In this document: one piece after another, positions 37,700-45,611 of the stretch
How the letters are laid out: every line of letters begins with the position of its first letter
How positions within the stretch are numbered: the stretch's first letter is position 1
IMG/VR virus record: IMGVR_UViG_3300043411_000601
Location: 1 to 49,437 of that record
Origin: a virus
Length of the DNA stretch: 49,437 nt
Strand: one strand, 5' to 3'
Notes under the pieces: model-generated
Told to the model about the DNA's origin: nothing
Database searches by the model: none
Seen by the model: only the letters and a program-made list of their open reading frames with translations
Made by a program: the position numbers and the translations under genes

Positions 37700-38446
37700 T
37701 TATTTCCCATCCTCGCTGGCACCGCGCAGGAAGTCTGGCTGAGACGTCAGGGCCTGCTCGTCGAGCACCATCTGCTCATACTCCCGGCCCTGCGGACGGG
37801 CTTTCTTGTCGAGGTGAGCCCGGTGGGCCTTCTTCGGGCCCGAGGTTTTGTCGTAGGGGTCGACGAACTCCGGCACCGCCCCGGCGTCGCGTAGCCGTAG
37901 CAGTATCTCGTAGGCGCTCTCGGCGTCACCAAGGCCGGTGTGCGCGCCAGCACCCTGATCGATGCCGAAATGGGCGCAGGCCTCCTCCAGCCTCGGAGCT
38001 TTCTTCTGACCGTTGACGCCGCGCGCATCGACGATCTGCCGGCAGCCTTGCATGGTGCAAATGTGTCTCGTCTGTAGGTATCGATCTGGGTATCCACAGA
38101 AGCGTAGCTCGGCCCGCATCAGCTTCAAATCGAACGCCACGTTGAATCCTACGATGATGCGGCGCTCATCAATAGCGTCACCGTAGATGCGAGCCACTTC
38201 CCTCATGTCCACACCCTCGGCTTCAGCTCTCTCCTGAGTGATGCCGTGGACCTTGGTGGCCTCGCTGTTGGGATCGATGACCCAGCCGTTCGGCTTGATG
38301 ATGAACGCCTGTTTTTTCTCGACGTCAAAATTGCCATCGAGATGGATCAGGCCGACCCCGCACACTCGGGGTTGACCGGGAGCATCGGCTGGCTTTTTGA
38401 AGTCAGGTAAACCAGTCGTTTCTACGTCTAGTATTAGATATTGCAT
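37700..38446 (-). CDS. DnaQ-like 3'-5' exonuclease (DEDDh)
   Basis: 248 residues. Exonuclease motifs are clear: ExoI YLILDVETTGLP, ExoII IVGFNVAFDLKLMRAEL, ExoIII HTGLGDAESAYEIL with the catalytic His. A charged C-terminal extension follows (GPKKAHRAHLDKKARPQ). It would degrade or proofread 3' ends during phage replication. The ATG overlaps the end of the upstream GIY-YIG gene by 13 bases. Confidence 0.9.
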   Translation of the reverse strand: MQYLILDVETTGLPDFKKPADAPGQPRVCGVGLIHLDGNFDVEKKQAFIIKPNGWVIDPNSEATKVHGITQERAEAEGVDMREVARIYGDAIDERRIIVGFNVAFDLKLMRAELRFCGYPDRYLQTRHICTMQGCRQIVDARGVNGQKKAPRLEEACAHFGIDQGAGAHTGLGDAESAYEILLRLRDAGAVPEFVDPYDKTSGPKKAHRAHLDKKARPQGREYEQMVLDEQALTSQPDFLRGASEDGK

Positions 38447-39177
38447 AGTTGCATCTCCAAAACATCGAACCAGTCAGGGTGGATAAAGGCGCGGCTTTCG
38501 CGTTTCGGTGCGGGCACCATTCTCCCGTCCATTGCGAGATTGATATCGGCCCGGGCGTTGCGGTAGATGGCTCGCACCTTTTGCGACTGCATCCCCATAT
38601 TGGTGGCCGTGACACCGAATGAGTGAGTTTTTGCGAGGTCTTCGAGCACGGGAATTATTTCCGCGAACGATCTTCTCCATGGGTTAGGAATGACGCCGTC
38701 GGCGACGTCATCGATAAACCTCCTGAGAGGGGCTCGATCCGGGGGTGGTCTTGGTCGTTCGGCCCGGGACTTAATCTGCATGGCTGACAAATGGTCACGC
38801 TGCTCCCGTGTCAGCTTTGCGCCCCTCCGGAAGGTATTTCCGATCCATGCCCTGCGCTTGCGTTCGATCTCCTTGGGGGTGTCCTTGCGGCCCAGACGAG
38901 ACCCGGCCAGCAGAGAACCGTTGTATAGCGAGCCCTTGTTTGCGTCGATCAGCCTCTGCTCCTCCACAATCAACATGGAGGGCTCAACGTCATCCAGCAG
39001 GATGGTGGATATAATATTTTCAACGCCGTGCTTATTAGCGGCGCGCTGCAGGAATCTGCAGTGGTGAACTCCGCGCCGAAGTGCGCTCAGATGGGAGTGT
39101 AGGCGACGCCGGAAATTGATCGCCGATCCGATGTATCGACGTTTTCCTCCGAAGTGCAGGGCGTAAATTACTCCCAC
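38434..39177 (-). CDS. GIY-YIG homing endonuclease in the early operon
   Basis: Start set at GTG 39177, whose G is the last base of the TAG stop of the preceding gene, with GGGAGGG upstream. The frame is open much further upstream but only as a shadow. The 247-residue protein begins with the core GVIYALHFGGKRRYIGSAINFRRRLHSHLSALRRG, continues with VEEQRLIDANKGSLYN, and ends in a basic, helical region (FGVTATNMGMQSQKVRAIYRNA) that may be a DNA-recognition helix-turn-helix. Lower GC than its neighbours. Confidence 0.88.
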   Translation of the reverse strand: MGVIYALHFGGKRRYIGSAINFRRRLHSHLSALRRGVHHCRFLQRAANKHGVENIISTILLDDVEPSMLIVEEQRLIDANKGSLYNGSLLAGSRLGRKDTPKEIERKRRAWIGNTFRRGAKLTREQRDHLSAMQIKSRAERPRPPPDRAPLRRFIDDVADGVIPNPWRRSFAEIIPVLEDLAKTHSFGVTATNMGMQSQKVRAIYRNARADINLAMDGRMVPAPKRESRAFIHPDWFDVLEMQLCNI

Positions 39178-39692
39178 TATGCAGCCCTCCCTGCGTTGGC
39201 TTCCAGCCTCTTGCGCTTCACCGCGATCAACTCGGCGACGGTGTCGAGTACGAGGTCCTTCGACTTCTGGAACTCGTCCTTGCCCATAGCGGCGACGGAC
39301 TGCGACATCGCGGTGTACTTCACCACCACGTTCTCGCGCACCACGATGATGACGCCCTCGGCGTTGCCGGTGAACGCGGCGACCACCGCAGCCTGCTCCG
39401 GGGTGTCGAGCACCACCTCGGTCTTGGTGCAGAAGCCGCTCTTGATGAGGGCCCATTTCCGTAAGGCGTCGGCCGTCGGGAAGCGCTCGTCGCTCTCGGG
39501 CAGGTTCTCCCATGCGGTCTGCACACTCGCAAAAAAATGGTTGTGCGAAGCGACCGACCGCTCCTCGTGGCGTTCGAAGGTGACGACCTCGCCCTCGCCG
39601 AACGTCTCCGAGCAGTAGTTGACGATACGGTTTTCGGGCACGAATACGCCGTCGCGCCACATGAAGCGGAAGCGTCGTGGCGGCTGGGTCAT
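39177..39692 (-). CDS. Phage protein, DUF1367-like
   Basis: 171 residues. The pattern RFMWRDGVFVPENRIVNYCSETFGEGEVVTFERHEERSVASHNHFFASVQTAWENLPE...FPTADALRKWALIKSGF resembles the DUF1367-type proteins of phage recombination/replication regions. The rest is helical. Exact function unknown. ATGA overlap with the small gene before it; stop shared with the GIY-YIG start. Confidence 0.7.
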   Translation of the reverse strand: MTQPPRRFRFMWRDGVFVPENRIVNYCSETFGEGEVVTFERHEERSVASHNHFFASVQTAWENLPESDERFPTADALRKWALIKSGFCTKTEVVLDTPEQAAVVAAFTGNAEGVIIVVRENVVVKYTAMSQSVAAMGKDEFQKSKDLVLDTVAELIAVKRKRLEANAGRAA

Positions 39693-39883
39693 TTGCGCTC
39701 CTTCAACATTGCATCAGCCACCTGATAGGCAAAGAAGGCGGCCTGCTCCGGGTTCTGAGCCCCGCCCATCATAGCCACCAACGCCTGCCCAGCGAACCAG
39801 TCGCGCAGCTTCATGCCTGAAAACTGTGATGGCACCTCCGGCCCGCTTGGGAATGCAAAGCCACCAGTGTCTTTGTCGCTCAC
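39689..39883 (-). CDS. Small phage protein in the recombination cluster
   Basis: 64 residues from GTG 39883, with a perfect AGGAGG (39894-39889) five bases upstream; the GTG overlaps the exonuclease stop. Contains SGMKLRDWFAGQALVAMMGG and FFAYQVADAMLKER, a small helical protein. Function unknown; it lies between recombination genes. Confidence 0.7.
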   Translation of the reverse strand: MSDKDTGGFAFPSGPEVPSQFSGMKLRDWFAGQALVAMMGGAQNPEQAAFFAYQVADAMLKERK

Positions 39884-40500
39884 GACAACCTCCTGATCTT
39901 CTCCACCATCTCGCGCAGCTCGATGTTGAAGTCGGCGACCGCGCCGGCGATCCGGCGGATGTAGGTCTCGTCGCGGTGCAGGCGCTGACAAAATAGCGGT
40001 AGCTTGTTCGAGACCGACCCGATCACCAGATCGGTCCACGCACGCTCCGCCACCCACAGCTCGCCGTGGCATTGCGGGAGGTGCTTTTTGGGCACCTCAC
40101 CGGACATCAGGATTTCGATCATGACGTGCGGCGCGGCCGACTTGATCTGCACCATACCGTCCTTGCCGATGAGACCGTCGGGGGAGCATCCCTTGTTGCC
40201 GTTCTTGATGAAGCCTACCTGCTCCACCTCGACGTCGGCCTCGAAGGCGTAGCGGGCGCGCAACTCCGGCTCGATGGCGTTGCCGCGATCCATGTCGTCG
40301 TTGGTGTAGCTTTCCATCGGAGTCTCGGTGATCACCTCGCCGGCCAGCTTGCGCATGTAGGAGGCCCGGCCAATGCTCTCGCCGCCGCTCTTGCCCTGCG
40401 CCATGACGGTGCCGAACATCGATGCCGTCGGGATGCCCATGCGGGCGCGGTACCAGTCGTCGGTTCTTTGCTCACATGAAATAACTTCCAGTTTGCTCAC
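39880..40500 (-). CDS. YqaJ/lambda-type 5'-3' exonuclease
   Basis: 206 residues from GTG 40500 (GTGA overlap with the HNH gene). Motifs of the lambda exonuclease/YqaJ family: QRTDDWYRARMGIPTASMFG, DDMDRGNAIEPELRARYAF, GCSPDGLIGKDGMVQIKSAAP (catalytic D...K region), HLPQCHGELWVAERAWTDLV. It resects double-stranded ends to give 3' tails for the annealing protein encoded just upstream. Confidence 0.88.
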   Translation of the reverse strand: MSKLEVISCEQRTDDWYRARMGIPTASMFGTVMAQGKSGGESIGRASYMRKLAGEVITETPMESYTNDDMDRGNAIEPELRARYAFEADVEVEQVGFIKNGNKGCSPDGLIGKDGMVQIKSAAPHVMIEILMSGEVPKKHLPQCHGELWVAERAWTDLVIGSVSNKLPLFCQRLHRDETYIRRIAGAVADFNIELREMVEKIRRLS

Positions 40501-41048
40501 GAATCCATTCCTTTTTGACGAGCAAAGACCTCGGCGTCTTTGGCTCCCTTTGCAAGGTTGCAGGGCTGACATAGCCACTGAAGGTTCGATGGCCAATTTG
40601 AGCCACCACGCGACAGTGGGGTAATGTGATCGAGATGGCCGCCACCGTTAAGGTTGGTGGGGCAATAGACGCATATGTCGAGCTGCCTGTTTCGGATATT
40701 CCTTGCGTCCTGCGCAGTGAAAAACCCCTCCGCTCCACGCTTTCTTGCTCGTCTGTTGCGATGGATAGCTGCGGCCTTCTCTGGATTTTTTCTAGCCCAA
40801 GCGGCGGTCCGCTCCGCTAATTTCTGGCGGTCGCGATCTCGGTAAGCGACATTGATGGCGTTCCTCTGGTGGGGGTTTCTCTTCGCCCAGTCCACCGATG
40901 CCGCTACACGCTTCTCACGGTTTAGCCCATGATATTTTGACTGTATCTCCTTGACGCGATCAGGGTTGGCCTTAGCCCAAGCCAAAGACCGCGCACGGCG
41001 CACGGCCTTCTGCTCGTCGCTATAGACCTGAACCCTCTTGGCCATCAT
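40497..41048 (-). CDS. HNH homing endonuclease between recombinase genes
   Basis: 183 residues, start ATG 41048 (or 41045), overlapping the ERF stop; its own stop overlaps the exonuclease GTG. N-terminal half is basic and helical. The C-terminal HNH core is DICVYCPTNLNGGGHLDHITPLSRGGSNWPSNLQWLCQPCNLAKGAKD. It resembles the HNH gene at 567 in layout. It splits the exonuclease/annealing pair without breaking either. Confidence 0.9.
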   Translation of the reverse strand: MMAKRVQVYSDEQKAVRRARSLAWAKANPDRVKEIQSKYHGLNREKRVAASVDWAKRNPHQRNAINVAYRDRDRQKLAERTAAWARKNPEKAAAIHRNRRARKRGAEGFFTAQDARNIRNRQLDICVYCPTNLNGGGHLDHITPLSRGGSNWPSNLQWLCQPCNLAKGAKDAEVFARQKGMDS

Positions 41049-41926
41049 CGATCTCCCGGGAAGTCAGACGCTGCGGCCTTCTTCGCTTTAGCGTTCAGCT
41101 TACGCTGCAGCTGCGTCTTCGCTTCCCCGAAGCGGGACGCCGGGATGTCGGCCATGCTATCGACCTTCATCACCTCGCAGAATTTGGCCTTGTCGGCTCC
41201 GGCATCGTCGGCCATCTGGATCAGCACCTTCAACTGTGCCGGAGTGACATTCTCACCCGGCCCCGGGAAGCCGTCGTTGTCGGCATCCTCCTTGGCCTCG
41301 GTAACGATGTTGAGCAGCGCGATCATGTTGTAGCGCATGCCGTACTGTTGCGAGGAGCCCCAGCCCTGCTGGTTGTTCTTGGCCCCGGTGGTGTCGGCCG
41401 TCAGGCGGAAGTGCGTGCGCCGGGAATCACCCTCGACATGCGACAATGTCGAGATCGCAATCATCGGCCCGCTCGGGTCCGGCTCCATCGAGGTGGAGAA
41501 GGTGAAGCCGTGTTTCTTAAGCAGCGGGCCAACCACCCGGTTCAGGTTCGGGTAGGTGGCAAAGCGCGTCTTCAGCTTCGTGTTGCCGCGCGCGGTGGTG
41601 CCCTCGCCGTGGTCGATCTTGCCGTCCTTGTTGATGATCGGTAGTTCCGCCTGCAGCGCATTGAAGGCGCGGGTGAACGCCTTCTTCGCGTCGCGATCCT
41701 CGATGTCGCGCTGCATATCGAGCAGGGCGCGCATCTTCTCGACGTCGCAGCGCGGGTCGGCCACAGCGGTGGCAATCACCTGTAGCATGTTGGACGGAGG
41801 TGGTGCGGCCGGCGGCTGCGCCACCACGGTCGATACCGCGCGCGACTGCGGCTTCTTCGCCGCAACCTTCTTGCGCTTCTTCGGGGCCGGCTTCGCGACG
41901 GTCTGGGTCTGGGTCTGGGGTTCCAT
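41045..41926 (-). CDS. erf: ERF-family single-strand annealing protein
   Basis: 293 residues from ATG 41926 (AAAGAGAGA upstream); upstream in-frame codons are excluded. A basic Lys/Pro-rich start (KPAPKKRKKVAAKK) is followed by the ERF core: FNALQAELPIINKDGKIDHG, KTRFATYPNLNRVVGPLLKKHGF, ISTLSHVEGDSRRTHFRL, WGSSQQYGMRYNMIALLNIVTEAKEDADNDG. It anneals complementary single strands in a Red-like pathway with the neighbouring exonuclease. Confidence 0.9.
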   Translation of the reverse strand: MEPQTQTQTVAKPAPKKRKKVAAKKPQSRAVSTVVAQPPAAPPPSNMLQVIATAVADPRCDVEKMRALLDMQRDIEDRDAKKAFTRAFNALQAELPIINKDGKIDHGEGTTARGNTKLKTRFATYPNLNRVVGPLLKKHGFTFSTSMEPDPSGPMIAISTLSHVEGDSRRTHFRLTADTTGAKNNQQGWGSSQQYGMRYNMIALLNIVTEAKEDADNDGFPGPGENVTPAQLKVLIQMADDAGADKAKFCEVMKVDSMADIPASRFGEAKTQLQRKLNAKAKKAAASDFPGDR

Positions 41927-41942
41927 GGTCTCTCTTTCTGGT

Positions 41943-42275
41943 TTAGCCCTCTCCCGGATACACACCGGTCGAGCGCCAGATTCTGATCTTGACGAGCCGG
42001 AGCTGATTGCGCCGGATGCCTTCGCGCCACAGGTTTGTGACGTATTCGATGGTGCATAGTTCGGGCCGCTTGAGCCGGGCCCGATTCTCCATGATCCGAC
42101 GCAGCGCATTACCCCGATCTATGGCGATGGTCTGCCTCATCGACAGGCTATCGCGCCAGCGATTGTACTCGGCCATCTCGCGGTCGAGTACAGCATCCTG
42201 CTGCGCGTCCGTCATCGACATCCACTCCTCCATGGCGTCGTCGTCATCGAGCATATCGTCGGCTTCGGTCCCCAT
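41943..42275 (-). CDS. Acidic/helical phage protein
   Basis: 110 residues. Acidic start (TEADDMLDDDDAMEEWM), then basic helices (LRRIMENRARLKRPELCTIEYVTNLWREGIRRNQLRLVKIRIW). No known domain. It lies between the ERF gene and a larger unknown gene in the same operon. Confidence 0.6.
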   Translation of the reverse strand: MGTEADDMLDDDDAMEEWMSMTDAQQDAVLDREMAEYNRWRDSLSMRQTIAIDRGNALRRIMENRARLKRPELCTIEYVTNLWREGIRRNQLRLVKIRIWRSTGVYPGEG

Positions 42276-42278
42276 GGA

Positions 42279-43472
42279 CTACCTTTCGACCTTGTAGGTC
42301 TTTGTTATTTTGCCGAGGCGTTCATCGCCTCGCTCGTGGGGCTTGATCGGGATGCGCCATTTGATGGAGCCGTCTGCGTTGTACTTCGTGCGGAAGTGGC
42401 CACGCACCTCGTGCCAGCGGTGCTTCACGCCGGTGATCGCCTTGGCTGCGACCTTCTCCACCGTCGTGCGCTTCGACAGCTTAATCGTCAGCACCTTGTG
42501 CTCCAAGGGAAGAACTGGCTTCCCCTTGGCAACGGGGTGCGGACCCGCCGGCGCGGCCTGCGGCTTGGTCACCGTCTCGGCACCCAGCTGGCCAGCGCCG
42601 AGCGCCAGCAGCAACCCCCAGATGTTGCGCAGCTCGCCGGATATTTCCAACATCAATTCGCGAACCTCGGACGTGTGCTTCTTCACATCCTGATAGTGAA
42701 GATGGAACGACGCGCAGGACGGGAAGGCGTCGATCTTGTTGATGCCGGAATTATCCAAACCGAAGCAGACGCGCTGTAGGTCGGAGTCGCTGGCATAACG
42801 GGGCTCATCGAACGGGCTGGGTGGCCCGACGTGCCAGAAGCAAGACAGCGGCGCGACCATCACGCCCTGCGCGATGATGGTGCAGTAGGTGGCGTAGTAG
42901 CCCTCGCTGTGCAGGTCGTTCGCCGGATGGATGAGCCAGCCAACCCGGGAGCAGACGTCGAGGCGCTGTGCGGTCTCGGTCAACTTCAGGCCACGCTCCG
43001 TGGCGCGCTTCAGCCGCGCTAGATTATCGACCTCGAACCACGTCACCGGGAACGGTGGGATGGCGATGTGGCGCACCGCCTCGAGGTCCCGCGCTATCGC
43101 GATCCCGAAGTCGGTGGTCATGGCAGAGGTCTCAGCATCAAGTCTGAAGCAGTGCGCCTTGCGCAGCAGGCTGCGCAGGCTGTATTTGTCGCCAACATAC
43201 TGCATCGAGACGCTGTCGCCGAAGGTCGCCTCCTGTAGCAGATCGATCAGCGGGCGCGATTCGTCGAGTTGCACGGTCTCAATTTTGTCGAGACCAAGCA
43301 GGCTGTGGGCGATGCCGCGAGGGTGCGTCCGGATCGAGCGACTATGCGTCACGTTCGGATCGAAGCCCGGCACGATCCCGCCATAAGCGAAGCCCTCGGC
43401 GGTGGACTTCCCGGTGAAGCCAGCCGCCTTCAGGTCTTCGTCCTGATGCACCTTCTCGGCATCCTTGGACAT
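42279..43472 (-). CDS. Conserved phage protein of unknown function
   Basis: 397 residues from ATG 43472 (TGATG overlap); a further-upstream start would only add overlap. The middle has His/Cys-rich strands (ARDLEAVRHIAIPPFPVTWFEVDNLARL). The C-terminal HRWHEVRGHFRTKYNADGSIKWRIPIKPHERGDERLGKITKTYKVE is a short module seen at the end of several phage proteins (VRGH...W...H.RGD). I cannot assign a function. Confidence 0.6.
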   Translation of the reverse strand: MSKDAEKVHQDEDLKAAGFTGKSTAEGFAYGGIVPGFDPNVTHSRSIRTHPRGIAHSLLGLDKIETVQLDESRPLIDLLQEATFGDSVSMQYVGDKYSLRSLLRKAHCFRLDAETSAMTTDFGIAIARDLEAVRHIAIPPFPVTWFEVDNLARLKRATERGLKLTETAQRLDVCSRVGWLIHPANDLHSEGYYATYCTIIAQGVMVAPLSCFWHVGPPSPFDEPRYASDSDLQRVCFGLDNSGINKIDAFPSCASFHLHYQDVKKHTSEVRELMLEISGELRNIWGLLLALGAGQLGAETVTKPQAAPAGPHPVAKGKPVLPLEHKVLTIKLSKRTTVEKVAAKAITGVKHRWHEVRGHFRTKYNADGSIKWRIPIKPHERGDERLGKITKTYKVER

Positions 43473-44257
43473 CACCGCACCACGCTCTCTTCGCGCTCGC
43501 CGCACTTCACGCCGGGCAGGGTGCCGGCATAATCGTTGACGACCGCCCAGCGCTTCACCGCCGCCTCGATGTCGGCCGGCTTCAGGTAGGGACGCAGCTC
43601 ATCCAGCGGGATCGCCTTGATGTCGACGATCTCGACGTACTTGATCGTCTTCATGGTCACCAGCGGACCGTCGGCGAAGCGCTCACGTACCATCCCGGCG
43701 GGGGTGGCCTGCGCGGCCTCTGCAGCCTCGTCAGCGCGTCGTTCGGCGACGGCGGCCTGAACCTCGGCCGCCGCTTTGGTCTCCTCCTTGCGGGCGCGCT
43801 CGGCCTTCAGGCGCGCCTCCTCGGCGATCCGGGCGGTCTCGATCTCCGCCTTGCGGCGGGCCTCACGCTCGGCCGCCAGCTGGGCCTGCTGATAGTCGTT
43901 GACGCGGCGACCCAGTATGAGGCCGGCCTTGTTGAGGGGATCGATCAGCTCGGCCTTGAAGAAGGCGTCGACCGCGAGGCCGCCGCGCCAGTAGGGGCTC
44001 TTCTCGGCTTCGCGGGTGCCTTCGGCCGTCTTGGCCAGCTCGCGCATGCTGATGATCACCCGGGATGCGTTACCGAGTTCATCCTTGCTGGTGATCTTCT
44101 CGGGAAGCGCGCGTGCGCTGGCCAGCAGGTCGGCCTTGGAGGCCTTCATGTCGGCAAAGCGGCCCTCCATCTCGAAGGTGATCTGCTCCGGCGTCGGGAT
44201 CAGGCTGTTGTGGCCGATTTCGCCCGGCGCGGGCGTAGCGGCTGATTTCATATTCAT
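43472..44257 (-). CDS. Coiled-coil phage protein upstream of recombination genes
   Basis: 261 residues, ATGA overlap. The N-terminus has a GEIGHNS motif. The middle is a long highly charged coiled coil (AAEREARRKAEIETARIAEEARLKAERARKEETKAAAEVQ). The C-terminus is folded and acidic (YVEIVDIKAIPLDELRPYLKPADIEAAVKRWA). Similar layouts occur in phage genes next to annealing proteins; function unknown. Confidence 0.65.
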   Translation of the reverse strand: MNMKSAATPAPGEIGHNSLIPTPEQITFEMEGRFADMKASKADLLASARALPEKITSKDELGNASRVIISMRELAKTAEGTREAEKSPYWRGGLAVDAFFKAELIDPLNKAGLILGRRVNDYQQAQLAAEREARRKAEIETARIAEEARLKAERARKEETKAAAEVQAAVAERRADEAAEAAQATPAGMVRERFADGPLVTMKTIKYVEIVDIKAIPLDELRPYLKPADIEAAVKRWAVVNDYAGTLPGVKCGEREESVVR

Positions 44258-44730
44258 CGGAATGGCCTCTGCTGTTTCGGGAAGCCTCGGCCCTGCAGCT
44301 TGCGGGTACCGCCGAATCCCTTCGGTTTGATGGTGGTGCGGGCTTTCCGCTCCAGTTTAGCGAACTTGGTCTTGAGCCCGATGTCGGACCCTTTTGTCGT
44401 GATGGTGCGTTCGGCCCCGGGCTTGCGGCCGGTGGTCTTCTGCAGGTGATTCGGCTTGTCCATGTACTTCAGGAAAGCCGGATCGTTGGCGTCCGGGGTG
44501 TACTTCCCGGTGCGCTCGTCGAACCGACGCAAGATCAGCGCTGGGTCGTGGTCGAGTTGGGCCCCTTCCGGGAGGTGACCGAGTAGGATCGACAGCCGCT
44601 TGCGCAGTGTCATCCGGCCGGCCCTCACGGCGCTGCAGTAGAGCGGCCACCACAGCTGACTGTGATCGACCTCGCGCTCAGCGACCTCGACGCGGACCTT
44701 CAGCGGAATATACGGCCTCGGGCGCTTCAC
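44254..44730 (-). CDS. HNH-like small protein
   Basis: 158 residues from GTG 44730 (GTGA overlap). A central LDHDPALILRRFDERTGKYTPDANDPAFLKYMDKPNHLQKTTGRKPG resembles the DHxPAL...NDP...H pattern of phage HNH-type proteins. The rest is basic. The nuclease assignment is tentative because only part of the HNH set is visible. Confidence 0.55.
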   Translation of the reverse strand: MKRPRPYIPLKVRVEVAEREVDHSQLWWPLYCSAVRAGRMTLRKRLSILLGHLPEGAQLDHDPALILRRFDERTGKYTPDANDPAFLKYMDKPNHLQKTTGRKPGAERTITTKGSDIGLKTKFAKLERKARTTIKPKGFGGTRKLQGRGFPKQQRPFR

Positions 44731-44876
44731 TTCTTCGCCTTCCGTGGTTTGCCGCGTTTCAGGGATGCGACCGCGACCGCCTTCTTCAGCGTCGCAATCG
44801 GTGTCTTGTTGCGGGCCTGCTTGGCCTCGCGCATTTCGCGCAGGGCTCGCTCGCGGGGGCCGATTTCCTTGCTCAT
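44727..44876 (-). CDS. Small basic phage protein
   Basis: 49 residues from ATG 44876, in an ATGA overlap with the gene before it. Very basic and helical (RERALREMREAKQARNKTPIATLKK...SLKRGKPRKAKK). It may bind nucleic acid. Its stop overlaps the GTG of the following gene. Confidence 0.6.
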   Translation of the reverse strand: MSKEIGPRERALREMREAKQARNKTPIATLKKAVAVASLKRGKPRKAKK

Positions 44877-45091
44877 GGGATCACCGTCATCCTCGGCCTG
44901 AGTTTTTCGCCGGCTTCCTTGATCGCTGCCTTCTGGTCGCCCGTAACGCTGAGCATGACCCAATAGGCCCACTTTCCATCGGGGACGAATTGGATCACGT
45001 CGCGACCCAACATATGGCTGTCGACGAACGCGGCAGCCTCATTGATCCCCGGGCACCACACACCAATGAGGTAGGGTCCTTGCCGGCTCAT
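44873..45091 (-). CDS. Small phage protein of unknown function
   Basis: 72 residues from ATG 45091, whose ATGA overlaps the preceding stop. Strand-helix pattern (GPYLIGVWCPGINEAAAFVDSHML, WAYWVMLSVTGDQKAAIKEAGEKLR). No known domain. Confidence 0.6.
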   Translation of the reverse strand: MSRQGPYLIGVWCPGINEAAAFVDSHMLGRDVIQFVPDGKWAYWVMLSVTGDQKAAIKEAGEKLRPRMTVIP

Positions 45092-45207
45092 GGCGTCATC
45101 ACCCATGCCGCCAGCGGACTGACGAGGATGATCAGGTAGCTGACGGCGAGCACCGCGTTGACCGCGAGGTGCTTGAGCGCGTCGCCGAGGGTGGGTTCGA
45201 TTTCCAT
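45088..45207 (-). CDS. 39-residue single-pass membrane protein, first gene of early operon
   Basis: ATG 45207 with AGGAG six bases upstream. The 39-residue product has one hydrophobic helix (LAVNAVLAVSYLIILVSPLAAWVM). It is the promoter-proximal gene of the minus-strand operon and ends in an ATGA overlap. Small membrane proteins in this position can act early on the host envelope, but this is inference. Confidence 0.65.
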   Translation of the reverse strand: MEIEPTLGDALKHLAVNAVLAVSYLIILVSPLAAWVMTP

Positions 45208-45308
45208 GTGATACTCCTGTGAGCCCCTATGGCTCGGTGGATGGATAGTAAGCCCCGTGTAGACCAAATTGACAATTTCGTCAACATCTGATTTACCGTG
45301 GCCCCACC
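45208..45308. promoter_or_regulatory. Divergent promoter/operator region
   Basis: Between the minus-strand operon and the Cro-like gene. The palindrome TTGACAATTTCGTCAA (45269-45284) and an overlapping AAATTG-A-CAATTT (45266-45278) are the likely repressor sites. Plus strand: TTGACA (45269-45274), 17 bases, TTTACC. Minus strand: TTGACG (45284-45279), 17 bases, TACACG. The palindrome covers both -35 boxes, so one repressor could control both directions. Confidence 0.55.
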
Positions 45309-45515
45309 ATGAGCAAAAAACCCAAGACCGACCCCGATGAGACTGGCCTCGCGCTGGTGCTCACCAAAGCCACCCGGGCCCAGATCGCGGCCCATCTCGG
45401 CATCAAGAAGCAGAACCTGACGCGATGGAAGCGGGTTCCGTCCCACCATGTCGCCAAGGTGGCCGAGCTGACCGGGATACCCCGGGAGAAAATCCTCCCC
45501 TCACTTTTCGCGTGA
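45309..45515 (+). CDS. Cro/YdaS-like helix-turn-helix regulator
   Basis: 68 residues. A small HTH: LVLTKATRAQIAAHLGIKKQNLTRWKRVPSHHVAKVAELTGIPREKILPSLF, with the usual helix-turn-recognition helix around AAHLGIKKQNLTRW. It probably binds the palindrome just upstream and controls its own gene and the divergent early operon. Confidence 0.85.
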   Translation: MSKKPKTDPDETGLALVLTKATRAQIAAHLGIKKQNLTRWKRVPSHHVAKVAELTGIPREKILPSLFA

Positions 45516-45542
45516 TCCGGCCGCCCTTCGGGGCTACCGTTT

Positions 45543-45580
45543 GATGCCGGGTGGACCTGTACCGCGTCCTGCCCGGCATC
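45543..45580 (+). other. Stable hairpin in the leader of the RMF-like gene
   Basis: GATGCCGGG (45543-45551) pairs perfectly with CCCGGCATC (45572-45580) across a 20-base loop. It lies between the Cro-like gene and the gene at 45612. There is no long T-tract, so it could be an attenuator-like or mRNA-stabilising hairpin. Confidence 0.45.
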
Positions 45581-45611
45581 GTTTACTTCAACCCCCAGAC
45601 AGGAGCGCCGT

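Noticed and set aside
38434-39660. 408-residue reading of the GIY-YIG frame
   Set aside because: The first 160 codons are the shadow of the DUF1367-like gene; the GTG at 39177 starts at the preceding stop.
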